This document shows positions 7,640-15,120 of a stretch of DNA of 58,389 nt, one piece after another. The stretch lies in contig CAJXCU010000008.1 in assembly GCA_913051935.1 (NCBI GenBank), positions 1-58,389 on the forward strand, given 5' to 3'. Made by a program: the position numbers and the translations under genes. Each line of letters opens with the position of its first letter. Within the stretch, counting starts at the first letter, position 1. This DNA comes from an uncultured Flavobacteriales bacterium (GTDB lineage: Bacteria; Bacteroidota; Bacteroidia; Flavobacteriales_D; Crocinitomicaceae). A model generated the notes under the pieces. It ran no database searches. It was not told the DNA's origin and was given only the letters and a program-made list of their open reading frames with translations.

Positions 7640-8389
7640 CTACCATTGAATCAATAGTTTTCTTCTTCCGCAGGAACTGCGCACTAGAAAGCCTAATGAG
7701 ATATTTAGCTCAAGGCTGAATTGAATATCAAATGCTTTGAATGGACTATCTCTTTTATCATCATAGTTTTGATAGGGGAATTGAGCATTGACAGCATTAT
7801 TAGATCTCAAATCAGTAAAATCATAGAGAATGCGAAGACCAGAGACTAAGGTGACTCTTTCATTCCCTAAAATGTAGCCTCCAAAGCCAATAGCTCCACG
7901 AAAGCTTCTTTCACTAAAAAAGGAGTAGTTTGGAATAGAACCATTCACCTCATCTGAATAATATTGATTCTGAATCGAACCAAACTCAGGCCCAATTTCG
8001 ATGTAAGACCCTTCTTTGGTATGCCTGTACATTGGTAATATTCTAAAACCGGTGTATCCAAGAGCAATGTTTTTTGGCATATTGTCTGAATCGGTTAGGT
8101 TCTTTTGAACAAATAGAAAGTTTCGGTTTGAAACTCCGAAGTCAAATAGAATAGATTCCGTTTCAGTAATGTTGAGACCGACCTTAAAAAATGTATTTGA
8201 CGAGATTCTGGGTGAAACATCTATTCTTGTGTCGTCGTATAATTTAAAATCACTTGAGATTCCTGCTCCTGCCGATACACCCGCTGCGATATCAAACCAA
8301 AATTGGCCATAGCATGTGCTATAAACGCACATAAAAGCATAGAAAAATAGAACATGTGTAAGCCTACTTACCATGGTATGAATGTACAA
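7640..8389 (-). CDS. Predicted outer-membrane beta-barrel protein
   Basis: This 249-residue protein has a signal peptide ending near YSTCYGQ (residues 24-30) and then alternating amphipathic strands (AGVSAGAGIS, FKVGLNI, YIEIGPEFGS, GAIGFGGYILG, FSLELNISLGF) typical of small 8-10-stranded barrels of Bacteroidota. A second ATG five codons in (at 8374) would give a more usual signal peptide, MVSRLTHVLFF, and may be the true start. The C terminus is an unusual RRKLLIQW tail. It precedes the two lipoprotein genes on the same strand. I cannot assign it to a named family; PorT-like proteins are a weak possibility. Confidence 0.7.
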   Translation of the reverse strand: MYIHTMVSRLTHVLFFYAFMCVYSTCYGQFWFDIAAGVSAGAGISSDFKLYDDTRIDVSPRISSNTFFKVGLNITETESILFDFGVSNRNFLFVQKNLTDSDNMPKNIALGYTGFRILPMYRHTKEGSYIEIGPEFGSIQNQYYSDEVNGSIPNYSFFSERSFRGAIGFGGYILGNERVTLVSGLRILYDFTDLRSNNAVNAQFPYQNYDDKRDSPFKAFDIQFSLELNISLGFLVRSSCGRRKLLIQW

Positions 8390-8475
8390 ATTTTATTTCT
8401 CGTTGATTGATTTCACCTTTAAATTCTAAAGGAGATATTTAGGTTAAATTTATTACCTTCGTCCAAAGTTTACAG

Positions 8476-9618
8476 ATGAAGGTTTATCTTGATAATGCTG
8501 CAACAACTCCCGTTGCACCTGAGGTATTTGAAGCTATGGCGCCCATTTTAAAAAATGACTTTGGGAATCCTTCAAGTACGCATCTTTTTGGTCGAAGCTC
8601 AAAGGCAATTATTGAACATTCTCGGCGAGGAATTGCCAAACATATAAATTGTCAACCCTCAGAGCTTATATTTACATCCGGAGGTACTGAGGCTGATAAT
8701 ATGGCAATGTTTACCTCTGTCATCGAATTGGGTGTTAAAAGAATTGTTACCTCAAGAATAGAGCACCATGCCGTTGGGCATACAGCCAGTCATATACAGG
8801 AGAAATATCAGGTTGAACTAGTATATGTCGATGTCGATGATGCAGGCAATGTTGACCTTGACCATCTTGAACGTATTTTAGGTGATAGTTCACAAAACAC
8901 CCTCGTGTCCTTAATGCATGCCAATAATGAAATAGGCACACTGCTACCCATTGTGGAGGTTTCTAAAATTTGCAGAAAATTTGGGGCGTATTTTCATTCT
9001 GATACTGTCCAGACTATGGGACATTACCATTTTAACCTTCAAGAATTAGATATTGATTTTCTTACCTGTGCAGCCCATAAGTTTCATGGTCCCAAAGGTA
9101 TAGGGTTCTTGTATATTAATAAGAATGTTCATTCAAATGCATTCATTCATGGCGGTGCACAAGAACGCGGCTTGAGAGGGGGTACTGAAAACCTACATGG
9201 AATTGTAGGTTTATCCAAAGCCATGGATTTAGCTTATATGGACCTAGAAGCTCATCAGAAACATGTTTTTGCACTTAAAAGCCATATGATGAATTCTTTG
9301 CAAAATCAATTCCCGGAGATTTCTTTTCATGGAGAGACGTCCTATGAAAAATCCTTATATACCGTATTAAATGTATGCTTTCCTCAAACAGATAAGGCTT
9401 CCATGTTTTTGTTTACACTTGACCTTAAAGGTATTGCTGCAAGTGGTGGCAGTGCTTGTTCCTCGGGTTCATCAAAAGGGTCTCATGTTTTGCAAGGCAT
9501 AAATGCTGACCCAAAGAGACCGAATGCCAGATTTTCGTTTTCTCGTTACACCACCTTAAAAGAAATTGATTACACCGTCGAGCAAGTTGCTGATATTTTT
9601 AAAAATAATGTTGTTTAG
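8476..9618 (+). CDS. Cysteine desulfurase (NifS/IscS family)
   Basis: This 380-residue fold-type I PLP enzyme starts with VYLDNAATTP. The PLP lysine is K202 in AAHKFHGPKG, and the persulfide-forming cysteine is C328 in SGGSACSSGS, with the long, IscS/NifS-type loop. It removes sulfur from cysteine to supply Fe-S cluster or tRNA thiolation pathways. No isc or suf partner lies beside it, so I do not assign a symbol. The stop overlaps the GTG of a glycosyltransferase by one base (TAGTG), so translation is coupled. A weak TACCTTCG -7-like element lies at 8454-8461. Confidence 0.94.
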   Translation: MKVYLDNAATTPVAPEVFEAMAPILKNDFGNPSSTHLFGRSSKAIIEHSRRGIAKHINCQPSELIFTSGGTEADNMAMFTSVIELGVKRIVTSRIEHHAVGHTASHIQEKYQVELVYVDVDDAGNVDLDHLERILGDSSQNTLVSLMHANNEIGTLLPIVEVSKICRKFGAYFHSDTVQTMGHYHFNLQELDIDFLTCAAHKFHGPKGIGFLYINKNVHSNAFIHGGAQERGLRGGTENLHGIVGLSKAMDLAYMDLEAHQKHVFALKSHMMNSLQNQFPEISFHGETSYEKSLYTVLNVCFPQTDKASMFLFTLDLKGIAASGGSACSSGSSKGSHVLQGINADPKRPNARFSFSRYTTLKEIDYTVEQVADIFKNNVV

Positions 9619-10784
9619 TGGTAGATAAAGCAAAAAAGCTCAAGGTTTTAACCCTTTGCTCTTGGTATCCAAATGACTTCAATCCAACCCTAGGTAATTT
9701 TGTCCAAAAGCATGCTGATACAATAGCGCTCCAGAATAGCGCTGTAGCGCTGGCAATATTTCCCTCAACCATTGACACTTGTATCAGGCTAGTGCATACT
9801 ACGCGGAATGGATTAGATGAGTTTATAGTATATTATCCAAAGCAGGAAAGAGGTTTTACGCTTTTGCGAAAGGTGCATAACTTTTTCTCACACCGTAAAG
9901 CCTTTAAGCTTGGTTACAACAATGTTCTTGGAATCATGGGAAAGCCAGATATCGTCCATTTGAATATTGTTTATCCATTAGGAATTTGGGCACTTTGGTT
10001 AAAATGGAGATTTAAAATCCCTTATGTGATTACTGAGAATTCAAGCGGGTTTCATGTAGGTACCGAGCATGCCTATCCAAAATCTATTTTAAGGCTTTGT
10101 CGCGTTGTTTTAAGACAGGCATCAGTTTTAATGCCAGTGAGTAAAAACCTTAAAACGAGTCTCTATAAACTTTCAGGAAACAATTCATTCAAAATCATTT
10201 GTAACGTTGTCGATGAAAAGGTATTTAAAGCACCAGCATGTGAAACCCGCTCTAAATCCCGATTTATTCATATTTCTACCGGTGTAGACAGTATTAAAAA
10301 CCTTTCTGGGATGATTCGGGTAATCAATGCGTTATGCTTAACCTATGCGAATATTCATCTTGATATAATTTCAGATGGAGATATAGAATATGCAAAGGAA
10401 TTACATAAGGAATTAGGCAATGCTAAATGTATAGATTTCCATTCTACCAAAACAACTGGAGAAATCGCACATATGATTGCCTCAAATGATGCATTGTTGA
10501 TGTTTAGTAATTATGAGAATTTCCCCTGTGTGATCGCAGAGTCAATGATGTCTGGAAAGCCAGTCATTTCATCGAACGTGAATGGGATACCAGAACATGT
10601 GAATAAGGAGAATGGTATTCTCGTTAATCCTAGAAATGAGGAAGAGCTAAGTAATGCGATAGTATTATTTATGAACGGAGAAATTAAATTTGACGCCAAA
10701 CAAATACGTAAGTATGCAATGGAACATTTCAGCTACCGAGAGGTAGGAGAGAAATTCACGAATATTTACCAGTCAATCGTCTAG
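9618..10784 (+). CDS. Family 4 glycosyltransferase
   Basis: This 388-residue GT-B fold protein has an N-terminal LTLCSWYPNDFNPTLGNF segment (acceptor side) and a C-terminal donor domain with the GT4 signature SNYENFPCVIAESMMSGKP followed by VNGIPEHV. The spaced E-x-x-x-S-x-G-x-P motif binds the nucleotide sugar. It likely adds a sugar in surface polysaccharide or glycolipid synthesis at the cytoplasmic face. The start is GTG, directly overlapping the cysteine desulfurase stop. Its stop abuts the stop of the convergent GtrA-like gene with no base between. Confidence 0.9.
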   Translation: MVDKAKKLKVLTLCSWYPNDFNPTLGNFVQKHADTIALQNSAVALAIFPSTIDTCIRLVHTTRNGLDEFIVYYPKQERGFTLLRKVHNFFSHRKAFKLGYNNVLGIMGKPDIVHLNIVYPLGIWALWLKWRFKIPYVITENSSGFHVGTEHAYPKSILRLCRVVLRQASVLMPVSKNLKTSLYKLSGNNSFKIICNVVDEKVFKAPACETRSKSRFIHISTGVDSIKNLSGMIRVINALCLTYANIHLDIISDGDIEYAKELHKELGNAKCIDFHSTKTTGEIAHMIASNDALLMFSNYENFPCVIAESMMSGKPVISSNVNGIPEHVNKENGILVNPRNEEELSNAIVLFMNGEIKFDAKQIRKYAMEHFSYREVGEKFTNIYQSIV

Positions 10785-11261
10785 CTATTTAAAAGTAAAG
10801 TTTCTTTGTATTAGATAGCTGATTATTACCACAATACATGTGGAAAGTACATTTGCTAAAGAGGGAAAGAAATAAAAAAATTCTACAAATGTTTTCAATA
10901 ATACCCAGTTGGCGCTGCTCGTGATTATCGCGCTGATCCCATAACGAAAAAGTTGAATTCTACCTTTGAGCTCACTTTGGGTAAAGACAACATACTTCAT
11001 CAATAAAAAACCAAGTATAAATGAAATAATGAAGCAAGAAAAAGCGCTTAGTGTGTAAGGTGTAAACGTAAAATCTATAAGCGAAATATGCCAAAGCTTT
11101 TTCTCGAAAACAAACTGATAAAACAAGAAAAAAAGAATCCAGCTCAGCACTAGATTACCCACTCCGCAGGCAGCGTAATAATAGGTTGTTTTGTCAAATA
11201 TTTTGGCAACGATGGGGTAGAATAGGTCAAGAAATTTTCTGATTAGGCTACTCATATACAT
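10785..11261 (-). CDS. GtrA family membrane protein
   Basis: This 158-residue protein has four predicted transmembrane helices (about 24-50, 63-90, 105-122, 130-150) and ends in SYLIQRNFTFK, the C-terminal pattern of the GtrA/DPMS family. These proteins are thought to flip or carry polyprenyl-linked sugars in wall or O-antigen modification. Two ATGs are possible, at 11261 and 11255 (MSSLIRKF); both overlap the end of the DUF2797 gene, so translation is coupled. It is the last gene of the gldB-gldC-DUF2797 group. Confidence 0.88.
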   Translation of the reverse strand: MYMSSLIRKFLDLFYPIVAKIFDKTTYYYAACGVGNLVLSWILFFLFYQFVFEKKLWHISLIDFTFTPYTLSAFSCFIISFILGFLLMKYVVFTQSELKGRIQLFRYGISAIITSSANWVLLKTFVEFFYFFPSLANVLSTCIVVIISYLIQRNFTFK

Positions 11262-12045
11262 TCAATTCTATTTCAAAGCTTGTGTGCCTCCTGACATTAA
11301 AAACATATTCGTTATCAAAAATAAGGTATTGGCCCTTAATAGCTGTTAATACTCCTTGAATTGATGGTGTTTTTTGAAGATTGATAGAGTTTACCTTTAA
11401 AGGATAAGTTTCTGCAGGGTAAATAAAATCATAAATAGTATCATCTTCAATGAAGTATTGTTGAAGGTCGCTTGGTAACATTTCATAGCAGGACCACTTT
11501 TCTTCCTCTAGATCAATGGTATCGTCTATTTCGTTTTTGAGCATATTGCGCCAATTGGTCTTATCTGAATAGATTGATTTTAAGGCTACTTCAAGCACTC
11601 CAGCAAGATGTCTGTGAGGTGTGATCGCCAAAACAATTGCCTTATTTGCCCCCTGATCAATCCAACGCGTTGGTATTTGTGTTGTTCTCGTGACGCCAAC
11701 TTTCACTTTATCAGTCCCAGCAAGATAAACAGCATGGGGTTTATTATGATTTTTCTCTTCATAATCTATATCCCTACCTATTCCGAGATGTGCTTGACAA
11801 AGCTCGGGTTTTAGTATACAAGGGCTCGCCTCGGGCGCACTAATAAAGCATTGGTAGCAAAATCCTTCCCCAAAACTTTTTTTAGTTTTTTTCGCACATT
11901 TTCTGCACGTGATTACACCATCCCAGATAATTCCAATTTCCTTGTGGATCAGAGAATTAAAATTAATCTTGGATTCGTCAGGACCTAACTCATATGAAAT
12001 AGGCGCCTCATGTTTGGTGCTCATTTTAGAGAGTGTAATTTTCAT
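11248..12045 (-). CDS. DUF2797 domain protein with zinc-type cysteines
   Basis: I place the start at the ATG at 12045, which overlaps the gldC stop as ATGA; a longer frame would intrude 42 bases into gldC. The resulting 265-residue protein has a four-cysteine cluster (CRKC near residue 47, then CYQC), probably zinc-binding. The segment YLAGTDKVKVGVTR, then RWIDQGA, is characteristic of DUF2797 and resembles the GIY-YIG nuclease-like core, though I do not claim catalysis. The family is widespread but uncharacterised. Its position right after gldC is the only functional hint. Confidence 0.85.
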   Translation of the reverse strand: MKITLSKMSTKHEAPISYELGPDESKINFNSLIHKEIGIIWDGVITCRKCAKKTKKSFGEGFCYQCFISAPEASPCILKPELCQAHLGIGRDIDYEEKNHNKPHAVYLAGTDKVKVGVTRTTQIPTRWIDQGANKAIVLAITPHRHLAGVLEVALKSIYSDKTNWRNMLKNEIDDTIDLEEEKWSCYEMLPSDLQQYFIEDDTIYDFIYPAETYPLKVNSINLQKTPSIQGVLTAIKGQYLIFDNEYVFNVRRHTSFEIELNVYE

Positions 12046-12371
12046 TCCGGCAGAATTTCCATTTTCTCCGCAAAATGATAGCAATAATCTCGTAGGTCTT
12101 CACAAATTAGATTTTCGCCAGTGGCTTTCTCAAAGGTGTCGGCCATGGATAAAAGCGATTGGTGAAAGAACTGTTTCATTTCTTCAATTGTCATATCTTT
12201 TGTCCATAAATCAATTTTCATGGTATTTTTTGCATTGGGATCCCATATCGACAGGAGGAAAGCTGCGGTATTCTTGTTGTTGATACTTCCATCCTCTGCA
12301 CTCCATTTTATGTTGGTCGGTAGGTTGTTTTCGTTTAAATCAACCTTGATTTTAATTTCAGATGATTTCAT
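12042..12371 (-). CDS. gldC: Gliding motility protein GldC
   Basis: The 109-residue soluble protein has no signal peptide. It carries the GldC pattern: IKIKVDLNENNLPTNIKWSA at the N terminus, then a W-D segment, TMKIDLWTKDMTIEEM in the middle, and DTFEKATGE followed by a D-L-R-D-Y-C-Y-H-F helix. In Flavobacterium johnsoniae gldB and gldC are adjacent; GldB is needed for gliding and GldC improves it. Here gldC starts 8 bases after gldB and overlaps the next gene. Its biochemical role is unknown; it probably acts in the cytoplasm. Confidence 0.92.
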   Translation of the reverse strand: MKSSEIKIKVDLNENNLPTNIKWSAEDGSINNKNTAAFLLSIWDPNAKNTMKIDLWTKDMTIEEMKQFFHQSLLSMADTFEKATGENLICEDLRDYCYHFAEKMEILPE

Positions 12372-12379
12372 AATTATTC

Positions 12380-13402
12380 TTATGGGTTGTATGATTTTAA
12401 TATTGTTTTGTAGTCGATGTCTAATAGTTTATTTAGCTCGATATCATTGTTTTGGAGGTAGTTCAAGACTATTTTGTAACCTAAAAATTGCCCCATTCTA
12501 TCCGGGCTTTCCTCAGGCAAACCGATTGTGTAGGGTCCGTTATTTAAAAGGTAGGCTCTATTTTTTTCATTACTATCAAACAAAAGGTTTTCATCCATCA
12601 AGTATTTCCAGAATTTTATCTCATTACTGGATGCCCATTCGTATTGTTCATTCGACCATCTCAATACTTCACTCGTAGGAACGTCTACATTGTTTAGTCT
12701 CAAGCACATTTCAGTGATGAGGTGTATTTTACCCCATCGAATCATTTCTTCAATGTGGTATCCATTGGTCTTTTTGAAGAGCTTTGTGGATATCCACGAG
12801 GAAAGAACATCTCTATCCATAAACTTCTCGTTCATACCATTTCGAATCCATTCAGGAAAGTCTGACGGATTTAAAGATTCAAGTATCAGTGCATGCTCAC
12901 CACCCAGATATCGCTCTAGACCAACTAGAATTGATTCATAGTAGCAGGTGGCATTGTAGCTAAAGTTTGTATTTGCAAAAACAATTTCTTTCGGTGTCTC
13001 TAGCGTGTCGAATATATTTTTCAATCGGGCAAAGCTGCTTTTAATTCTTTCCTTATGGTTCGTCATATCTGAAAACCGCTTGTTCAGCTCGGTTTCAGTT
13101 TTTGAGATATACTTTTGCTCGCTAAATTCAATTAGCGATTTGGATAGTGTACTATCCGATTCTAAATTTATACCGTAGCAGTATTCTAGCAGATAGGCGC
13201 TGACTTTGGGAAATTCATCAAATAGACGATTGCGGTTCACCTGCGCATTAACAAGTTTAGTGGAGGTGATGTGCTCAAAATTCAATTCGATTTCGGCCTC
13301 TCTTGAATCTAAAGGATTTGATTTGTTCAAAGGGCTAATAATTAACCAAAAGAACATCAAGCTCAAGCCGAAGAGTACGGAATAAAATATCTTTTTTTTC
13401 AT
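12380..13402 (-). CDS. gldB: GldB-like gliding motility protein
   Basis: This 340-residue protein starts with one hydrophobic segment (about residues 5-23). The mature region resembles GldB, including FDTLETPKEIVFANTNFSYN, ERYLGGEH, and the C-terminal P-D-R-M-G-Q-F-L-G-Y-K-I-V segment. The gene order gldB-gldC supports the call. Unlike the F. johnsoniae lipoprotein, no cysteine lies at a lipobox position, so this version seems to be anchored by an uncleaved helix. GldB is required for gliding motility in F. johnsoniae and is found in T9SS-bearing Bacteroidota that do not obviously glide. Divergently oriented from an outer-membrane barrel gene. Confidence 0.85.
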   Translation of the reverse strand: MKKKIFYSVLFGLSLMFFWLIISPLNKSNPLDSREAEIELNFEHITSTKLVNAQVNRNRLFDEFPKVSAYLLEYCYGINLESDSTLSKSLIEFSEQKYISKTETELNKRFSDMTNHKERIKSSFARLKNIFDTLETPKEIVFANTNFSYNATCYYESILVGLERYLGGEHALILESLNPSDFPEWIRNGMNEKFMDRDVLSSWISTKLFKKTNGYHIEEMIRWGKIHLITEMCLRLNNVDVPTSEVLRWSNEQYEWASSNEIKFWKYLMDENLLFDSNEKNRAYLLNNGPYTIGLPEESPDRMGQFLGYKIVLNYLQNNDIELNKLLDIDYKTILKSYNP

Positions 13403-13423
13403 TATTTACCTCGCGATATTTTT

Positions 13424-13431
13424 TATTTTTG
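13424..13431 (+). promoter_or_regulatory. Putative -7 promoter element for the barrel gene
   Basis: TATTTTTG matches TAnnTTTG and lies 40 bases before the ATG at 13472, inside the 69-base gap that separates this gene from the divergent gldB. No clear TTTG -33 partner is visible. Confidence 0.35.
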
Positions 13432-13471
13432 TTAAAAGTAACCAATACTCATTTATCACACTGTTTGTATC

Positions 13472-14311
13472 ATGAAAAACATTCTATCAATCCTATTTAC
13501 AGGAGCATTGTTGTTCCCTTTTATTAGCCTTAGTCAATCTGCGGCGGACAAAAAAGTTCAGGCAGGCTTGACCTTTAATGCAGGTGCAAATTTTTTATCT
13601 CCTAGCTCAAATAAAATTGTAGCGGATGGAGCCGGTTCTGTTTTGAGTATAGGTCTCAATTTACACTCTGCGCTGAAATCTTCACAGAACCTTGCTATTG
13701 CAACCGGTCTTGAGTTTGATTTCGGAAACAATTCTTACAAGCCGAATTCCTCCGGTGCTGCATCTTACACTTATGTTGACTACTTACAAGATGATGTTGT
13801 TTTAACGAATGAGGAAGCGGCTAATGAGGATGATTATGAGACGATGCGACTCGTTTCAAGGAAGGTTTCGACAACGAAATTAACGATTCCTTTGATGTTG
13901 CTGTTCCGAACGAATTTTATAGGGGATTTTAGGTATTTTGGAAAATTTGGTATTCGAAATTCATTCTTGTTGTCGCACAATATTGCGGATGATGGTATTG
14001 CTACTACAGTTGGAATTCCAAATGGCACTGATGTTTCAACCTCGTTGATGCGTTCTCCTGGTGAAATGTTTCTTTATAATGGTAGTATTGGTTTGAGCGC
14101 GGGTGCTGAATGGAACTTTGTTGGGTCAACTTGCTTAGTACTTGAGGCGGGCTATTTTTATGGAATTACACCATTTTTCTTAGATAGAAAAGATTCCAAT
14201 AAAACAATGTACAATATTGGCACCGAAAATATATTGCCTCCAGCGCGTAACTATTACTCAGCGTCTGCACGCCAGAATCAGTTGATTTTTAAGCTATCAA
14301 TTTTATTCTAA
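13472..14311 (+). CDS. Predicted outer-membrane beta-barrel protein
   Basis: The 279-residue product has a signal peptide (MKNILSILFTGALLFPF, cleavage near SLSQ, residues 19-22). Amphipathic strands follow throughout: QAGLTFNAGANF, VLSIGLNLHS, LAIATGLEFDFG, FRYFGKFGIRNSF, GSIGLSAGAEWNF, LVLEAGYFYGI, and a terminal LIFKLSILF ending in phenylalanine, the usual signal for the Bam machinery. It is a porin-like or OmpW/OmpX-size barrel of unknown specificity. It separates gldB from nadE, which are neighbours in Flavobacterium, so a link to motility or T9SS is possible but unproven. Confidence 0.75.
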   Translation: MKNILSILFTGALLFPFISLSQSAADKKVQAGLTFNAGANFLSPSSNKIVADGAGSVLSIGLNLHSALKSSQNLAIATGLEFDFGNNSYKPNSSGAASYTYVDYLQDDVVLTNEEAANEDDYETMRLVSRKVSTTKLTIPLMLLFRTNFIGDFRYFGKFGIRNSFLLSHNIADDGIATTVGIPNGTDVSTSLMRSPGEMFLYNGSIGLSAGAEWNFVGSTCLVLEAGYFYGITPFFLDRKDSNKTMYNIGTENILPPARNYYSASARQNQLIFKLSILF

Positions 14312-14322
14312 AATTTTTTTCA

Positions 14323-15093
14323 TTGGAAAAGGTTAAAGCACATATCGTTTCTTGGCTGAAGGCATACGCTGATAAATGCAATACAGAGGGTTTCGTGATT
14401 GGCGTCTCGGGCGGAATAGACTCTGCTGTTACATCTATCCTTTGCGCAGAGACACAAAAGAAAGTGGTCGTTTTGAATATGCCTATTCGACAAAGTGAAG
14501 AAGAATATGCGCTAGCTGAAGCGCATATCGATAATTTGAAAAAGAGATATTTAAATGTTTCGAGCCATGAATTGAATTTGTCTTCTGTTTTTGAATCTTT
14601 TGAAAACCTCATGCCTTTTGATAAGGAATCCAATGGCTTGTCATTGGCCAATAGCCGAGCCAGACTACGTATGATGACTTTATATGCGGTCGCTCAGGCG
14701 AATGGTCTTCTTGTTGCTGGAACAGGAAATAAGGTGGAAGATTTTGGTATCGGATTTTACACCAAATATGGTGATGGAGGAGTTGATCTTAGCCCGATTG
14801 CAGATTTGAATAAGACAGAAGTTTTTGTCTTAGGTCAATATTTGAAAGTTATCGAGGGAATTCAAAATGCTTCGCCGACTGATGGCTTATGGGGAGATGG
14901 TCGTCGGGACGAGGATCAAATAGGCGCTTCGTATAAAGAGCTTGAATGGGCAATGGATTTCGATGGTAATGAAGCTGATTTAAGTCCAAGACAACAAGAG
15001 GTATTATCTATTTACAGAGGATTTAACTCCGCGAATAAGCATAAGATGGAACCCATACCTGTCTGTCTAATACCTGAAGATTTAAAAGCTTAG
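14323..15093 (+). CDS. nadE: Ammonia-dependent NAD(+) synthetase
   Basis: This 256-residue protein has the N-type ATP pyrophosphatase P-loop SGGIDS at residues 29-34, plus GTGNKVEDFGIGFYTKYGDGG, shown by its G-x-x-N-K-x-E-D and K-Y-G-D-G-G motifs. It adenylates and amidates nicotinic acid adenine dinucleotide to NAD. There is no glutaminase domain, so ammonia is the nitrogen source. The start is a TTG at 14323 (MEKVKAHIVSWL); no ATG lies close to the expected N terminus. It follows the barrel gene by 11 bases. In Flavobacterium nadE lies near gldB, as it does here. Confidence 0.93.
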   Translation: MEKVKAHIVSWLKAYADKCNTEGFVIGVSGGIDSAVTSILCAETQKKVVVLNMPIRQSEEEYALAEAHIDNLKKRYLNVSSHELNLSSVFESFENLMPFDKESNGLSLANSRARLRMMTLYAVAQANGLLVAGTGNKVEDFGIGFYTKYGDGGVDLSPIADLNKTEVFVLGQYLKVIEGIQNASPTDGLWGDGRRDEDQIGASYKELEWAMDFDGNEADLSPRQQEVLSIYRGFNSANKHKMEPIPVCLIPEDLKA

Positions 15094-15120
15094 TTATTAA
15101 GGTATAATATTTGGTAATTA

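Noticed and set aside
12220..12678. 152-codon plus-strand frame across gldC and gldB
   Set aside because: It is antisense to both conserved gld genes, has no plausible start context and spans their junction.
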